Notes: a model not told the origin generated them from the sequence alone. A stretch of DNA of 14,224 nt from an uncultured Veillonella sp. (GCF_938010505.1 NZ_CALLVP010000118.1:1-14224), one strand, 5' to 3'; shown: positions 1 to 7,736, counted from the stretch's first letter. A program made the numbers and translations.

Positions 1-1286
1 AAGCCTAATACCGCAAAGCTTACCCAGCCCATACCAGCACTTTGAAATGGAATATATTGAGCAAAGAGCTGTTCCAAAGCTGTAGGTGCAATACCTGCAG
101 TTTCAAGACCAGTCATGAGGGCAGAGATCATTGTGAAAGCCATAGTCCATGCATATACGCAACGACGACCACCAAATACATTATGAAGAAGTGCCAACAA
201 GATGATTACGATAGTCAACGGATACAAGAGCATCAACACAGGAATTGCTGCACTGATGATTGTTTTCAAGCCAAACATACTAAGACCAAACGCCGCTACA
301 GAGAAAATTACTACATACAATTTGTAGCTAATCTTTGGAGTCAGCTTATGGAAGTAAGTACCGCAAGAAGTGATAAGACCAATACTTGTAGACAAGCAAG
401 CCAAGAGAACGATGATAGCCAAGATGATTTGACCGAACTCACCGAACAAGTAGTTAGCACTTACGGACAGTACAGGCGCACCTGTATCAAATAGACCAAA
501 GCGTTCAACGCTTGTAGCACCAATGTTAGCGATAAATACATACACGATACCAAGAAGGCCTACCGCAATTGCACCTACCTCCATTACTGTTTTTGTAATC
601 ACAGCACGAGAGGTAGCCCCACTAAGGCGTACAAAGTCGATAACAAGAATAGCAAATACTACGGAAGCTAAGGCGTCCATTGTATTGTAGCCATCTAGGA
701 AACCTTGTAATACAGCTGTTGGTGCATCACCATATGCCGGTTGTGGCACCGCATAACCACCAAGTGGAGTAATAAAAGATTTAACAATTAACAACAGAAT
801 TACAAGTAGTAAAGCTGGTGTCAAAATATTGCCGATACGATTAACAAGCTTTTGCGGGCTAATGGATAACCACAAGGAAATACCAAAGAATAATGCCAAG
901 AAAATTGGTTCCATATTCATACTTAAACCTTCGGTAAAAGGTTTAATTGCGATTTCATAAGCTACAGTACCAGTACGCGGCGTCGCAAACATTGGACCAA
1001 TACTCAAGTATAAAGAAATTGTGTACAACAAGCCATAAATCGGATGAACACGACTTGCAAGTTCTTCAACATCTTTACAGGAGGAGTAACCCATCGCTGC
1101 AACACCTAAGAGTGGAAGGCCTACACCAGTTAATACGAAGCCGAGCAAAGCCCAACCTACATTATCACCAGCTTGTTGACCTAAGGCCGCTGGGAAGATC
1201 AAGTTCCCTGCCCCAAAGAATAGGGCAAATAACATCATGCCTATAGCCAGATAAGCACGGGTCGACAGATTGTCGTTACCATTCAT
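1..1286 (-). CDS. brnQ: BrnQ-type branched-chain amino acid transporter (C-terminus cut by window edge)
   Basis: Cation-coupled carrier of the LIVCS family, importing leucine, isoleucine and valine across the cytoplasmic membrane. I translated the minus strand from the ATG at 1286; the frame stays open for 428 codons to the window edge, so only a short C-terminal tail is missing (family members usually have about 430-460 residues). The start MNGNDNLSTRAYLAIGMM is followed by the family signature FALFFGAGNLIFPAALG at about residues 20-36. Many hydrophobic helices follow, with typical stretches such as GFLDGYNTMDALASVVFA and ACLSTSIGLITSC. AAAGGGGG lies about 7 bases before the ATG, a good ribosome binding site that supports this start. 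The gene has its own upstream promoter and lies downstream of the oxidoreductase gene on the same strand, separated by 210 bp. Family assignment is firm; substrate preference among branched-chain amino acids cannot be read. Confidence 0.93.
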   Translation of the reverse strand, partial: MNGNDNLSTRAYLAIGMMLFALFFGAGNLIFPAALGQQAGDNVGWALLGFVLTGVGLPLLGVAAMGYSSCKDVEELASRVHPIYGLLYTISLYLSIGPMFATPRTGTVAYEIAIKPFTEGLSMNMEPIFLALFFGISLWLSISPQKLVNRIGNILTPALLLVILLLIVKSFITPLGGYAVPQPAYGDAPTAVLQGFLDGYNTMDALASVVFAILVIDFVRLSGATSRAVITKTVMEVGAIAVGLLGIVYVFIANIGATSVERFGLFDTGAPVLSVSANYLFGEFGQIILAIIVLLACLSTSIGLITSCGTYFHKLTPKISYKLYVVIFSVAAFGLSMFGLKTIISAAIPVLMLLYPLTIVIILLALLHNVFGGRRCVYAWTMAFTMISALMTGLETAGIAPTALEQLFAQYIPFQSAGMGWVSFAVLG

Positions 1287-1290
1287 AAAT

Positions 1291-1348
1291 GTAACCCCCT
1301 TTAGGTTATATAAAAATAATATTATTATTATAATCTAAAGGGGCTAAC
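1291..1348. repeat. Inverted repeat spanning brnQ promoter spacer and ribosome binding site
   Basis: GTAACCCCCTTTAG (1291-1304) and CTAAAGGGGCTAAC (1335-1348) are inverted copies matching at 12 of 14 positions, separated by 30 AT-rich bases. On the minus strand the first-read arm lies between the -35 and -10 boxes and the second contains the brnQ Shine-Dalgarno sequence. This suits a repressor binding both arms. If transcription starts further upstream, the arms could instead pair in the mRNA and hide the ribosome binding site. The repeat is seen directly; the function is inferred. Confidence 0.4.
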
Positions 1349-1356
1349 GTATACAA
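1327..1356 (-). promoter_or_regulatory. Probable brnQ promoter
   Basis: On the minus strand TTGTAT (1351-1356) and a perfect TATAAT (1327-1332) are separated by 18 bases, placing transcription start near 1320 and giving a leader of about 35 bases before the BrnQ ATG. The -10 box is consensus; the -35 box matches 4 of 6. One arm of the inverted repeat described separately fills the spacer. Confidence 0.5.
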
Positions 1357-1434
1357 GAAAAATATCCTCACTATTCTATATCCGTATAATGTTATTCCCA
1401 TAAGTAAAAGGATTTAATTTTTAAATATAGCTGT

Positions 1435-1456
1435 AAAAACATGTGACATCACACAT
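1435..1456 (-). terminator. Weak candidate terminator after the oxidoreductase gene
   Basis: Read on the minus strand, ATGTG (1452-1456) can pair with CACAT (1441-1445) around a 6-base loop, and is followed by C and TTTTT. The stem is only 5 bp, so this is weak. The same bases also form TGTGA-CA-TCACA (1442-1453), a tight palindrome. Confidence 0.25.
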
Positions 1457-1496
1457 CTTATACATATTTGTTCATGATATGGTAATAAACTATTAT

Positions 1497-3500
1497 CTAT
1501 GAAAGGTTTCTTATATGAACTTGCACATCATAGAAGGTACTACCCCAACCTTGATCTGTGGGACGAGCTGCGGTAAGCGCATTGATTGCCACGTGAGGAT
1601 CACTCGATTGAGATTGCCACCATACACCTAGTGTTACCAATGTCCCTCTCTGTACTTCATCGTCGTAGTATGCTTTAATTTTTACACTGCCACGATCGTT
1701 ATAGATTTCTACCTCAGCACCATCGTTTACATTATACATTTTTGCATCTTCTGGATGGATGCGAAGTTTCATCAACTCAGGATCATTAAAGTCTAATTCG
1801 CAGAAGCTAGAGTCCAAAATTCGAATATCATTACCAATTATGAGCCAAAACGGTGCATTGTCACCATATGGAGGCATATACCGAATTAACGGTTCTACAT
1901 CCTGCGGATTATATAATTCAATTTTTCCAGACGGTGTTTTGAAATCCATCTTATAACTTTCAGGTACCGTCATCTCCACAGGCTCACCATTTAAAATCAA
2001 ATCTTGATCATCTTTAGATATACGACTTGAAGTCCGCACAATTTGTTCAATAAGATCTCTTTCACTAAGGTCAAAAAAGTCATCCTCCAACCCCATGCGT
2101 TTTGCTAACTCAGCGATAACTTGCCAGTTGGAACGGGATTCACCGATTGGCTCAATCAACTTGTACCCCGTACCAATTGTGTAATGACCATAAGAATTAT
2201 AAATATCATCATGCTCCACAGATGTTGTGGCTGGCAAAATAATATCCGCATATTTACAGGTATCCGTAAAGAAACGCTCGTGTACGACTGTAAATAGGTC
2301 ATCACGCATCAAACCTTTACGAACTATATTTTGATCCGGTGCGGTAATGGCAGGGTTTGTAGAAAACACATATAAGCTATGAATCTTAGCGCCTTTTGGA
2401 TTTGTGAGCATTTCACCCAGTTTAACCATCGGCATCAATCGTTTAGCTGGTGCATGAACCTGCGCCTGTTGCATCACTTCTTTACCAACAAATTTACTAC
2501 CACTTGCACTCGATAGTAATCCACCTCCAAGATGTTGCCACGCCCCAACCACTGCAGGTAAAGCATTAACAGCACGGCATGTCATAGCACCATTGCCATA
2601 TCGAGATAGTCCACTACCGAGACGAATAAACGGCGCTTTTGACTTTGCGTAAACATGAGCAAACTCAGTCATCCGCTCCACGGAAACACCGCAAATATCA
2701 GATGCTTTCTCCGGCGTAAACTCAAGCAACACATTTTTTACCAGCTCATCGTAGCCTTGGACATGTTCCTTAATAAAATCTGTATCCGCCAAACCGTCAC
2801 GATGAATGATATGGAGCATACCTAATGCTAGTGCCCCATCACTACCTGGTTTAACGTAAATATGCTCATGAGCTTGGCTAAAAGTATAGGTTTTATGAGT
2901 GTCGATAATCCAGACCCGAGCCCCCTTCTTTTTCGCAATGTTCACATCATGTAAAATATGAACATCTGTGGCTGTCGCATTTATGCCCCACAAGACGATA
3001 AGATCACTATGTTGCGCCTCTTGTGGTTTGATTGCCAAGGTATCACCATAAACAGAGCGGAACCCCGTCTGTTTGGCAGGAGAACAAATACCTCGGTCTT
3101 GGTCTGTAGCACCAATGCGACGGAAGAAATAATCTGCCGCAGGACTCTGAATAACCCCCATTGTCCCCGCGTAAGAGTAGCGCAAAATACTTTCACTACC
3201 ATATGTAGCAATGGTATCCTTAAAATTGGTAACAATTGTATCAAGGGCCTCATCCCAACTAATACAAATATATTGATCTTCACCAATTCCTTTTTTACCG
3301 ACACGCTTCATCGGGTGCTGTAAACGCAACGGGGAATGAATTACTTTTTCATAATGTACCATCTTAGGACATAACGTACCTCTTGTGAAAGCATGTGCTC
3401 TATCCCCTCGAACAGATATTACTTTATTATTATCGACTGATACAATGAGTCCGCATGCATCAGGACAATCGTAAGGACATACAGATTTATATTCTTTCAT
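1497..3500 (-). CDS. Molybdopterin-dependent oxidoreductase, substrate unknown
   Basis: Cytoplasmic-type catalytic subunit of the molybdopterin (DMSO reductase) superfamily, 667 residues from the start chosen here. It begins with an N-terminal [4Fe-4S] motif, Cys8-x3-Cys12-x3-Cys16 plus Cys44 (CPYDCPDACG ... GTLCPK). Next come LWGINATATD (about 170-180) and PGSDGALALGML (218-229), which contact the bis-molybdopterin guanine dinucleotide cofactor in this superfamily. A C-terminal dinucleotide-binding domain covers roughly 550-665. Cys139 in GICSPAK sits where relatives carry the Cys/Ser/Sec molybdenum ligand, so it may be the ligand (inference). A GTG at 3509 would add three residues, but GAGGTG (3507-3512) lies 6 bases before the ATG at 3500, so the ATG is preferred. 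I see no Tat signal and no adjacent electron-transfer or membrane-anchor gene. The family resembles the uncharacterised YoaE-like oxidoreductases; the reaction is unknown. Confidence 0.88.
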   Translation of the reverse strand: MKEYKSVCPYDCPDACGLIVSVDNNKVISVRGDRAHAFTRGTLCPKMVHYEKVIHSPLRLQHPMKRVGKKGIGEDQYICISWDEALDTIVTNFKDTIATYGSESILRYSYAGTMGVIQSPAADYFFRRIGATDQDRGICSPAKQTGFRSVYGDTLAIKPQEAQHSDLIVLWGINATATDVHILHDVNIAKKKGARVWIIDTHKTYTFSQAHEHIYVKPGSDGALALGMLHIIHRDGLADTDFIKEHVQGYDELVKNVLLEFTPEKASDICGVSVERMTEFAHVYAKSKAPFIRLGSGLSRYGNGAMTCRAVNALPAVVGAWQHLGGGLLSSASGSKFVGKEVMQQAQVHAPAKRLMPMVKLGEMLTNPKGAKIHSLYVFSTNPAITAPDQNIVRKGLMRDDLFTVVHERFFTDTCKYADIILPATTSVEHDDIYNSYGHYTIGTGYKLIEPIGESRSNWQVIAELAKRMGLEDDFFDLSERDLIEQIVRTSSRISKDDQDLILNGEPVEMTVPESYKMDFKTPSGKIELYNPQDVEPLIRYMPPYGDNAPFWLIIGNDIRILDSSFCELDFNDPELMKLRIHPEDAKMYNVNDGAEVEIYNDRGSVKIKAYYDDEVQRGTLVTLGVWWQSQSSDPHVAINALTAARPTDQGWGSTFYDVQVHIRNLS

Positions 3501-3879
3501 GATAAGCACCTCGCTTATAAATTGTATAAACTATAGGATGTATATTTATATTATAGTATAGTATCGCTTGTATAAGTATAACCTTTTACACATCTTCTGA
3601 TTCTAAGAGGTTTTAGAACTAATTATTTTTTGTATATCAATGCATCCGATTATCACATTACATTTATGACCTCATCACTTATTTTTATATGAGTAACTGA
3701 ACATTTCAAGTTTTATCGATATCTATCTATTATCATTCTTTCCGACCTCCTAAACAGATATACTAATAAGTTCTATAAAAATACCAAAATTCTCCAAAAA
3801 AATCATGCAATCATTACTAAAAGTCATAACCATATAGTTTTAGGTATAATCAGACATTTTAATAGTGTCGTATAGATAA

Positions 3880-3895
3880 TGTGACAAAAATCACC
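3880..3895. promoter_or_regulatory. Candidate Crp/Fnr- or Rex-type operator
   Basis: TGTGA-CAAAAA-TCACC matches 9 of 10 defined bases of the Crp/Fnr-family consensus TGTGA-N6-TCACA. It also resembles Rex boxes (TTGTGA-N6-TCACAA), which control fermentation genes by the NADH/NAD+ ratio. Its centre is about 87 bases upstream of the predicted start of the dehydrogenase transcript, and it could also serve the divergent oxidoreductase. The regulator is not identified in this window. Confidence 0.4.
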
Positions 3896-3939
3896 GGTAC
3901 GTATGCATATTTAGTAATGTCGTTCAGACTGTAAGACTA

Positions 3940-3968
3940 TTCAATCTCACTAATTTCTGTGCTATACT
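3940..3968 (+). promoter_or_regulatory. Probable promoter of the malate/lactate dehydrogenase gene
   Basis: TTCAAT (3940-3945), a 17-base spacer and TATACT (3963-3968), with TG one base before the -10 box making an extended -10 element. The poor -35 box (3 of 6) is typical for extended -10 promoters. Transcription would start near 3975, leaving a leader of about 108 bases. Confidence 0.5.
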
Positions 3969-4003
3969 GACATTGTCATTTGAGAGGATATAGAGCTACC
4001 CTT

Positions 4004-4031
4004 AGAGTCATGTTATTTTCATGATTCTTTT
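4004..4031 (+). promoter_or_regulatory. Leader hairpin with short T-run (possible attenuator)
   Basis: AGAGTCATG (4004-4012) pairs with CATGATTCT (4020-4028) through 9 bp including one G-T pair, around the loop TTATTTT, and runs into TTTT (4028-4031). It lies inside the predicted leader, about 50 bases before the dehydrogenase start. It resembles a weak intrinsic terminator; it could equally be an mRNA-stabilising stem. Confidence 0.35.
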
Positions 4032-4082
4032 AGAATGTAGTCCTTATATCAGGTACATATTTTCTGAAAAGAGGTTTTAACG

Positions 4083-5222
4083 ATGGCAGACGCAAAAAAC
4101 ACTGTGTTATTCCCTTATGAAACACTAAAAAAATTGAGCATGGATGCTTTCCAAAAATTCGGTTTCTCCGAAAAAGAAGCTGACATCATCCAAGACGTGC
4201 TTTTGACTTCCGACTTGTTCGGTATTCAAAGCCATGGTATGCAACGTATGGTTCGTTACCACAAAGGTATCACTAATGGCTTAATCAAAATCGACGCAAA
4301 ACCTGAAATCGTAAAAGAAACTCCAATCTCTGCAGTTATCGACGGTCATGACGGCATGGGTCAAATCTTGGGCCACATGGCTATGGAAATGGCTATCGAA
4401 AAAGCGAAAAAATCCGGTGTTGGTATCGTATCCGTACGTAACTCCAACCACTACGGTATCGCTGGTTACTATGCTAAAATGGCATCCGACCAAGGCTTAA
4501 TCGGTTTCTCCTGTACTAACTCCGAAGCAATTATGGTTCCTACATATGCTCGTAAAGCTATGCTTGGTTCTAACCCTATCGCTTGGACTGTACCAGCTGA
4601 TCCTGTTGACTTCTTCTTCGACTGCTCCACTACAGTAGTAACTCGTGGTAAACTTGAAATGTACAACAAAATGGGCAAAGCTACTCCAGATGGTTGGGCT
4701 GTTAATAAAGACGGCGTTCCTTCCACTGATGCAGCTGAAGTATTGGGCAACATCTCCCGTCATGAAGGCGGCGGTATTCTTCCTTTAGGTGGTGCTACAG
4801 AAGTTCTTGGTGGCCACAAAGGTTATGGTAACGGCATGATCGCTGAGTTGTTCTCCTCCATCCTTTCCCAAGGTGGTACTTCCAACAAATGTATGATTGG
4901 TGGCAAATCCAATATCTGCCACGGCTTCATGGCTATCAACCCTGAATTCTTCGGTGACCCTGCGGAAATCAAAAAACACTTCTCCCAATTCTTACAAGAA
5001 TTACGTGAAGCACCTAAAGCTCAAGGTCAAGATCGTATCTATACTCATGGCGAAAAAGAACATGAATCCGTTGAAAAAGTTAAAGCTGAAGGCATCCCAG
5101 TACTTAACGGTACAATGCTTGAAGTTCAAGATCTTTGCAATGAATTAGGCCTTGACTTCAAATCCTACTTCGGCGATTATGTACCAGAAGCTCCTGCTAC
5201 AATGTTCAAAGGTAACTACTAA
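4083..5222 (+). CDS. Malate/L-lactate dehydrogenase family enzyme (Ldh_2); candidate lactate-malate transhydrogenase
   Basis: NAD(P)-dependent 2-hydroxyacid oxidoreductase of the Ldh_2 family (PF02615; relatives include ComC, YbiC, AllD and YiaK), unrelated to classical LDH/MDH. The 379 residues carry the family motifs SHG at 50-52 (catalytic His51 by family analogy), NSNHYGIAGYYA at 120-131, GSNPIAW at 162-168, DCSTTVVTRGKLE at 180-192 and GGHKGYG at 243-249. No signal peptide or membrane segment is visible, so it should be cytoplasmic. GAGG sits 8 bases before the ATG. Codons are strongly biased (GGT, AAC, TTC, ATC, CGT), suggesting high expression. The next gene is a lactate permease, so a role in lactate use is likely. 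Family membership is clear. Whether it works as a free NAD dehydrogenase or as the NAD-bound lactate-malate transhydrogenase known from Veillonella is inference. Confidence 0.9.
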   Translation: MADAKNTVLFPYETLKKLSMDAFQKFGFSEKEADIIQDVLLTSDLFGIQSHGMQRMVRYHKGITNGLIKIDAKPEIVKETPISAVIDGHDGMGQILGHMAMEMAIEKAKKSGVGIVSVRNSNHYGIAGYYAKMASDQGLIGFSCTNSEAIMVPTYARKAMLGSNPIAWTVPADPVDFFFDCSTTVVTRGKLEMYNKMGKATPDGWAVNKDGVPSTDAAEVLGNISRHEGGGILPLGGATEVLGGHKGYGNGMIAELFSSILSQGGTSNKCMIGGKSNICHGFMAINPEFFGDPAEIKKHFSQFLQELREAPKAQGQDRIYTHGEKEHESVEKVKAEGIPVLNGTMLEVQDLCNELGLDFKSYFGDYVPEAPATMFKGNY

Positions 5223-5270
5223 TACCTGAACTTAGTAATGGCCCTAACAAGGACTTGTAGTTAGTACAGA

Positions 5271-5310
5271 AGGGGACATAAACACTGTTTATGTCCCCTC
5301 TCTTATATTT
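5271..5310 (+). terminator. Terminator after the dehydrogenase gene
   Basis: AGGGGACATAAAC (5271-5283) and GTTTATGTCCCCT (5287-5299) form a perfect 13-bp stem with a 3-base loop, followed by the pyrimidine-rich CTCTTATATTT. The stem is very strong; the T-tract is interrupted, so read-through into the permease gene is possible. Confidence 0.7.
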
Positions 5311-5401
5311 CTAACCTTATAACTTATGAGGTTAAAAATTTTTAAGTACTATATCAATTTTTGCGATAAGTATATCTGTTATTTTATTGTAACTTTACAT
5401 T

Positions 5402-5430
5402 TTAACTGAACTTTTACAACTTAATATTAT
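5402..5430 (+). promoter_or_regulatory. Candidate lctP promoter
   Basis: TTAACT (5402-5407) and TATTAT (5425-5430) are separated by 17 bases, matching 4 of 6 and 5 of 6 consensus positions. This would give a leader of about 80 bases. It is consistent with separate transcription of the permease after the upstream terminator, but AT-rich DNA makes chance matches common. Confidence 0.35.
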
Positions 5431-5517
5431 AGCGATTTACTCATCAATTTATTTGATTAAACTACATCGTCCTGTTGAGCATATATTTTTGTTTTACTTG
5501 AAAGGATGATCTTAGAA

Positions 5518-7155
5518 ATGAGTGCTATCACCGTTCTATTAGCGCTATCTCCAATCATTTGGTTGATTGTAGCGTTATCCATCTTGAAATTACCTGCATG
5601 GCAAGCAACAAGTGTTGCTGCAATCGGTTCTTTCATCATCGCTATTACAGCATTCCAATCTGACCCATTCATTATGGTCACTGGTGCCCTTGAAGGTGCC
5701 GCTTTGGCAATTTGGCCAATCCTATTAGTTATTACAGCTGCTATCTTCGTTTATAACTTGGTAGTATATACGAAAGCAATGGAAACTATTAAAACCATGC
5801 TTTCTTCTGTAACATCTGATACTCGTGTACTTGCATTACTACTTGCATGGGGCTTTGGTGCCTTCATGGAAGGTATGGCTGGCTTTGGTACTGCTGTTGC
5901 AATTCCAGCTGCTATGATGGTTGCCGTAGGTTTTGACCCACTAAAATCTATCATCGCATGTCTCGTTGCGAACTCCGTACCTACAACATTCGGCTCTATC
6001 GGTATTCCAACAACTACATTGGCATCCTTGACGAGCCTTGATCCAAGCCACTTGGGTACATTCATTTCTGTACAATTATTCTTACTTAACCTTATCGCAC
6101 CATTCTTCGTTGTTATGATTATTGGTGGCGGTGTTAAAGCGTTAAAAGGCGTATTCCTTGTAACATTACTTTCCGGTTTAGCATTAGCTGTTCCTGAAAC
6201 TGTAATCAATGCAGTAATGGGTCCAGAATTATCTGTAATCTCTGCATCCATCGTTATCATGGCAGTTATCATTATTTGTGCAAAAATTATGCCGCCTAAT
6301 GATCCTGAATACGCAGTTAAACAAACCGGCGAAGTTCCAAAAGTTTCCGGTGGTGAAGGCCTTGTAGCGGCTATGCCATTCATCTTGATCTTCGTATTAT
6401 TGTTATTAACATCCAAATTGTTCCCTGCAATCAATGGTCCACTTGCGTCCATTAAAACATCTGTACCTATTTACCAAGGTCCTGGTGCAAAACCTTACAC
6501 ATTCGTATGGATTGCAACACCTGGTATCATGATTTTCATCGCTGGTATTGTTGGTGGTTTTATCCAAAGAGCAAGTGCTGGCGAAATCTTCGGTACATTG
6601 GGTAACACAGTTAAAAACTTGAAGTTTACATACCTTACAATCATCACAGTTGTTATGACAGCTAAATTGATGACATACTCCGGTATGACTGCAGACATTG
6701 CGAAAGCAATGGTTGCTGGTACAGGTTCCTTGTACCCTCTATTTGCTCCTATCGTAGGTGCGTTGGGTGCCTTCTTAACTGGTTCCGGTACAAACTCCAA
6801 CGTATTGTTTGGTCCACTTCAAATTGCAGCAGCTCAAGGCTTAGACCCTACAAGCTGGGAAGATCTTGGCTTCTGGTTAGCAGCTGTTAACTCCGGTGCA
6901 GCTGGTATCGGTAAAATGTTGTCTCCACAATCCATCGCGATTTCCATTGGTGCCGTTGGTCCTGCTTTAAAAGCATACCTCGATAACCATAAAGAAATCA
7001 GCGCTGAAGAAGCTCGTAAATTAGAGCATGAAATTGAAGCAAGCGTTATCATGAACACAGCGTTCAAATACTTTATCGTATTCATTGTAATGCATGGCTG
7101 CATTTCCTTCTTCGGTCAACATTTCATCCATCAAATCCACAGTATTTTCTTCTAA
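5518..7155 (+). CDS. lctP: L-lactate permease (LctP/LldP family)
   Basis: Integral membrane lactate:H+ symporter of the lactate permease family (PF02652), 545 residues from the chosen start, close to the usual 530-560. Nearly the whole protein is hydrophobic helices. Signatures are GFGAFMEGMAGFGTAVAIP at about 112-130, ANSVPTTFGSIGIP just after, and GAFLTGSGTNSNVLFGPLQ followed by LSPQSIAISIGA in the C-terminal third. An ATG at 5506 overlaps the Shine-Dalgarno AAAGGA (5501-5506); the ATG at 5518 stands 9-12 bases from it and is the better start. A hydrophilic stretch (HKEISAEEARKLEHEIEAS) precedes the last helix. The codon bias matches the neighbouring dehydrogenase. Import of lactate as carbon and energy source fits the context; glycolate or other hydroxyacids may also be carried, as in relatives. 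Confidence 0.95.
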   Translation: MSAITVLLALSPIIWLIVALSILKLPAWQATSVAAIGSFIIAITAFQSDPFIMVTGALEGAALAIWPILLVITAAIFVYNLVVYTKAMETIKTMLSSVTSDTRVLALLLAWGFGAFMEGMAGFGTAVAIPAAMMVAVGFDPLKSIIACLVANSVPTTFGSIGIPTTTLASLTSLDPSHLGTFISVQLFLLNLIAPFFVVMIIGGGVKALKGVFLVTLLSGLALAVPETVINAVMGPELSVISASIVIMAVIIICAKIMPPNDPEYAVKQTGEVPKVSGGEGLVAAMPFILIFVLLLLTSKLFPAINGPLASIKTSVPIYQGPGAKPYTFVWIATPGIMIFIAGIVGGFIQRASAGEIFGTLGNTVKNLKFTYLTIITVVMTAKLMTYSGMTADIAKAMVAGTGSLYPLFAPIVGALGAFLTGSGTNSNVLFGPLQIAAAQGLDPTSWEDLGFWLAAVNSGAAGIGKMLSPQSIAISIGAVGPALKAYLDNHKEISAEEARKLEHEIEASVIMNTAFKYFIVFIVMHGCISFFGQHFIHQIHSIFF

Positions 7156-7175
7156 GATACTGTTAAAAGGTAAAC

Positions 7176-7209
7176 AAAAAGAACAGCTCATACGAGCTGT
7201 TCTTTTTTT
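7176..7209. terminator. Bidirectional intrinsic terminator between lctP and the PepSY gene
   Basis: AAAAAGAACAGCTC (7176-7189) and GAGCTGTTCTTTTT form a 14-bp stem around the loop ATAC, followed by more T residues to 7209. The A-run on the left becomes a U-run on the opposite strand, so it can end both lctP (21 bases after its stop) and the convergent small gene. Confidence 0.9.
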
Positions 7210-7245
7210 GTAATGATGTTTCACATTTTTATTCTATTTTTTTAA

Positions 7246-7530
7246 TTAATAGTACTTGCGTTCTACTTCCCATTTTGTGAAGGTACCGCAAGCTGCATCG
7301 ATTTCAAACTCATACTCATAACCATTGTAACGAATTTCACCTTCATATTCCAAACGACCATGATCATAGTCATGCCCAAATTCAGTTACATTAGCTTGTG
7401 TTGCTCCTGGCACACGTGCTAATGCACTATTTAATGCCTCTTGCTCACTGATACCTTGAGCAGATGCAAATGCTGTTACTCCTACAGCTGCCACAGCAGC
7501 CAATACTAAGGCTTTCATAAATTTTTTCAT
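7246..7530 (-). CDS. Small exported PepSY-domain protein
   Basis: A 94-residue protein. The N-terminus is a clear Sec signal peptide: MKKFMK, a hydrophobic core of about 14 residues, then the AFASA-QG cleavage site near 24/25. The mature part reads as one PepSY domain: ISEQEALNSALARVPGA (helix), then strands ending in EYEGEIRYNGYEYEFEIDAACGTFTKWEVE, the usual pattern of repeated E/Y/F strand residues. PepSY domains are often found in secreted or envelope proteins and have been linked to inhibition of peptidases, but the role here is unknown. GGAGG stands 7 bases before the ATG and supports the start. The gene is a single unit ending at the shared terminator. One cysteine, in DAACGTF, is present in the mature part. 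Confidence 0.82.
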   Translation of the reverse strand: MKKFMKALVLAAVAAVGVTAFASAQGISEQEALNSALARVPGATQANVTEFGHDYDHGRLEYEGEIRYNGYEYEFEIDAACGTFTKWEVERKYY

Positions 7531-7596
7531 AATAAACCTCCTATATACGATAAACTATATTGAATTTTTTAGATTTAGTCTATACATTAATTTTAA

Positions 7597-7637
7597 TCTA
7601 TAAAACGAAATATATCAAACTCAAGCTTTTGATATAT
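7597..7637 (-). promoter_or_regulatory. Candidate promoter and operator of the PepSY gene
   Basis: Minus-strand TTGAGT (7619-7624) and TATAGA (7597-7602) stand 16 bases apart. A perfect 10-bp inverted repeat, ATATATCAAA (7610-7619) and TTTGATATAT (7628-7637) with 8 bases between, overlaps the -35 box, as expected for a regulator site. The repeat is seen directly; the promoter match is moderate. Confidence 0.3.
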
Positions 7638-7736
7638 AGAACACCTAATATTCCTTTATATTTCGCTATAATTTATGTGTATATAAATTATTTTTATAAT
7701 GAGTTTTGTAGTTTTATAGAATTTTTTTATTAATCA

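Larger units (their letters stand above)
3501..4082. other. Divergent intergenic region without genes
   Basis: This 582-bp AT-rich stretch separates the oxidoreductase (leftward) from the dehydrogenase (rightward). I see no credible coding frame. It holds a perfect -10 box for the leftward gene (TATAAT on the minus strand, 3550-3555) without a convincing -35 box, a 6-bp inverted repeat TTCTAA-N6-TTAGAA (3601-3618), and the three rightward signals listed separately (palindrome at 3880, promoter at 3940, leader hairpin at 4004). The part from about 3620 to 3870 shows nothing I can name. Confidence 0.6.

Noticed and set aside
42..494. Rightward open frame of 150 codons
   Set aside because: It lies antisense within BrnQ, its product is rich in Cys/Gln/His/Arg with no domain pattern, and it has no ribosome binding site. 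The same holds for 947-1246.
4469..4988. Several leftward open frames within the dehydrogenase gene
   Set aside because: All are antisense shadows produced by the strong codon bias of the real gene.
5751..6452. Leftward open frame of 233 codons
   Set aside because: It is antisense to LctP and its composition is a mirror of the permease codons. It has no start signal or family motif.
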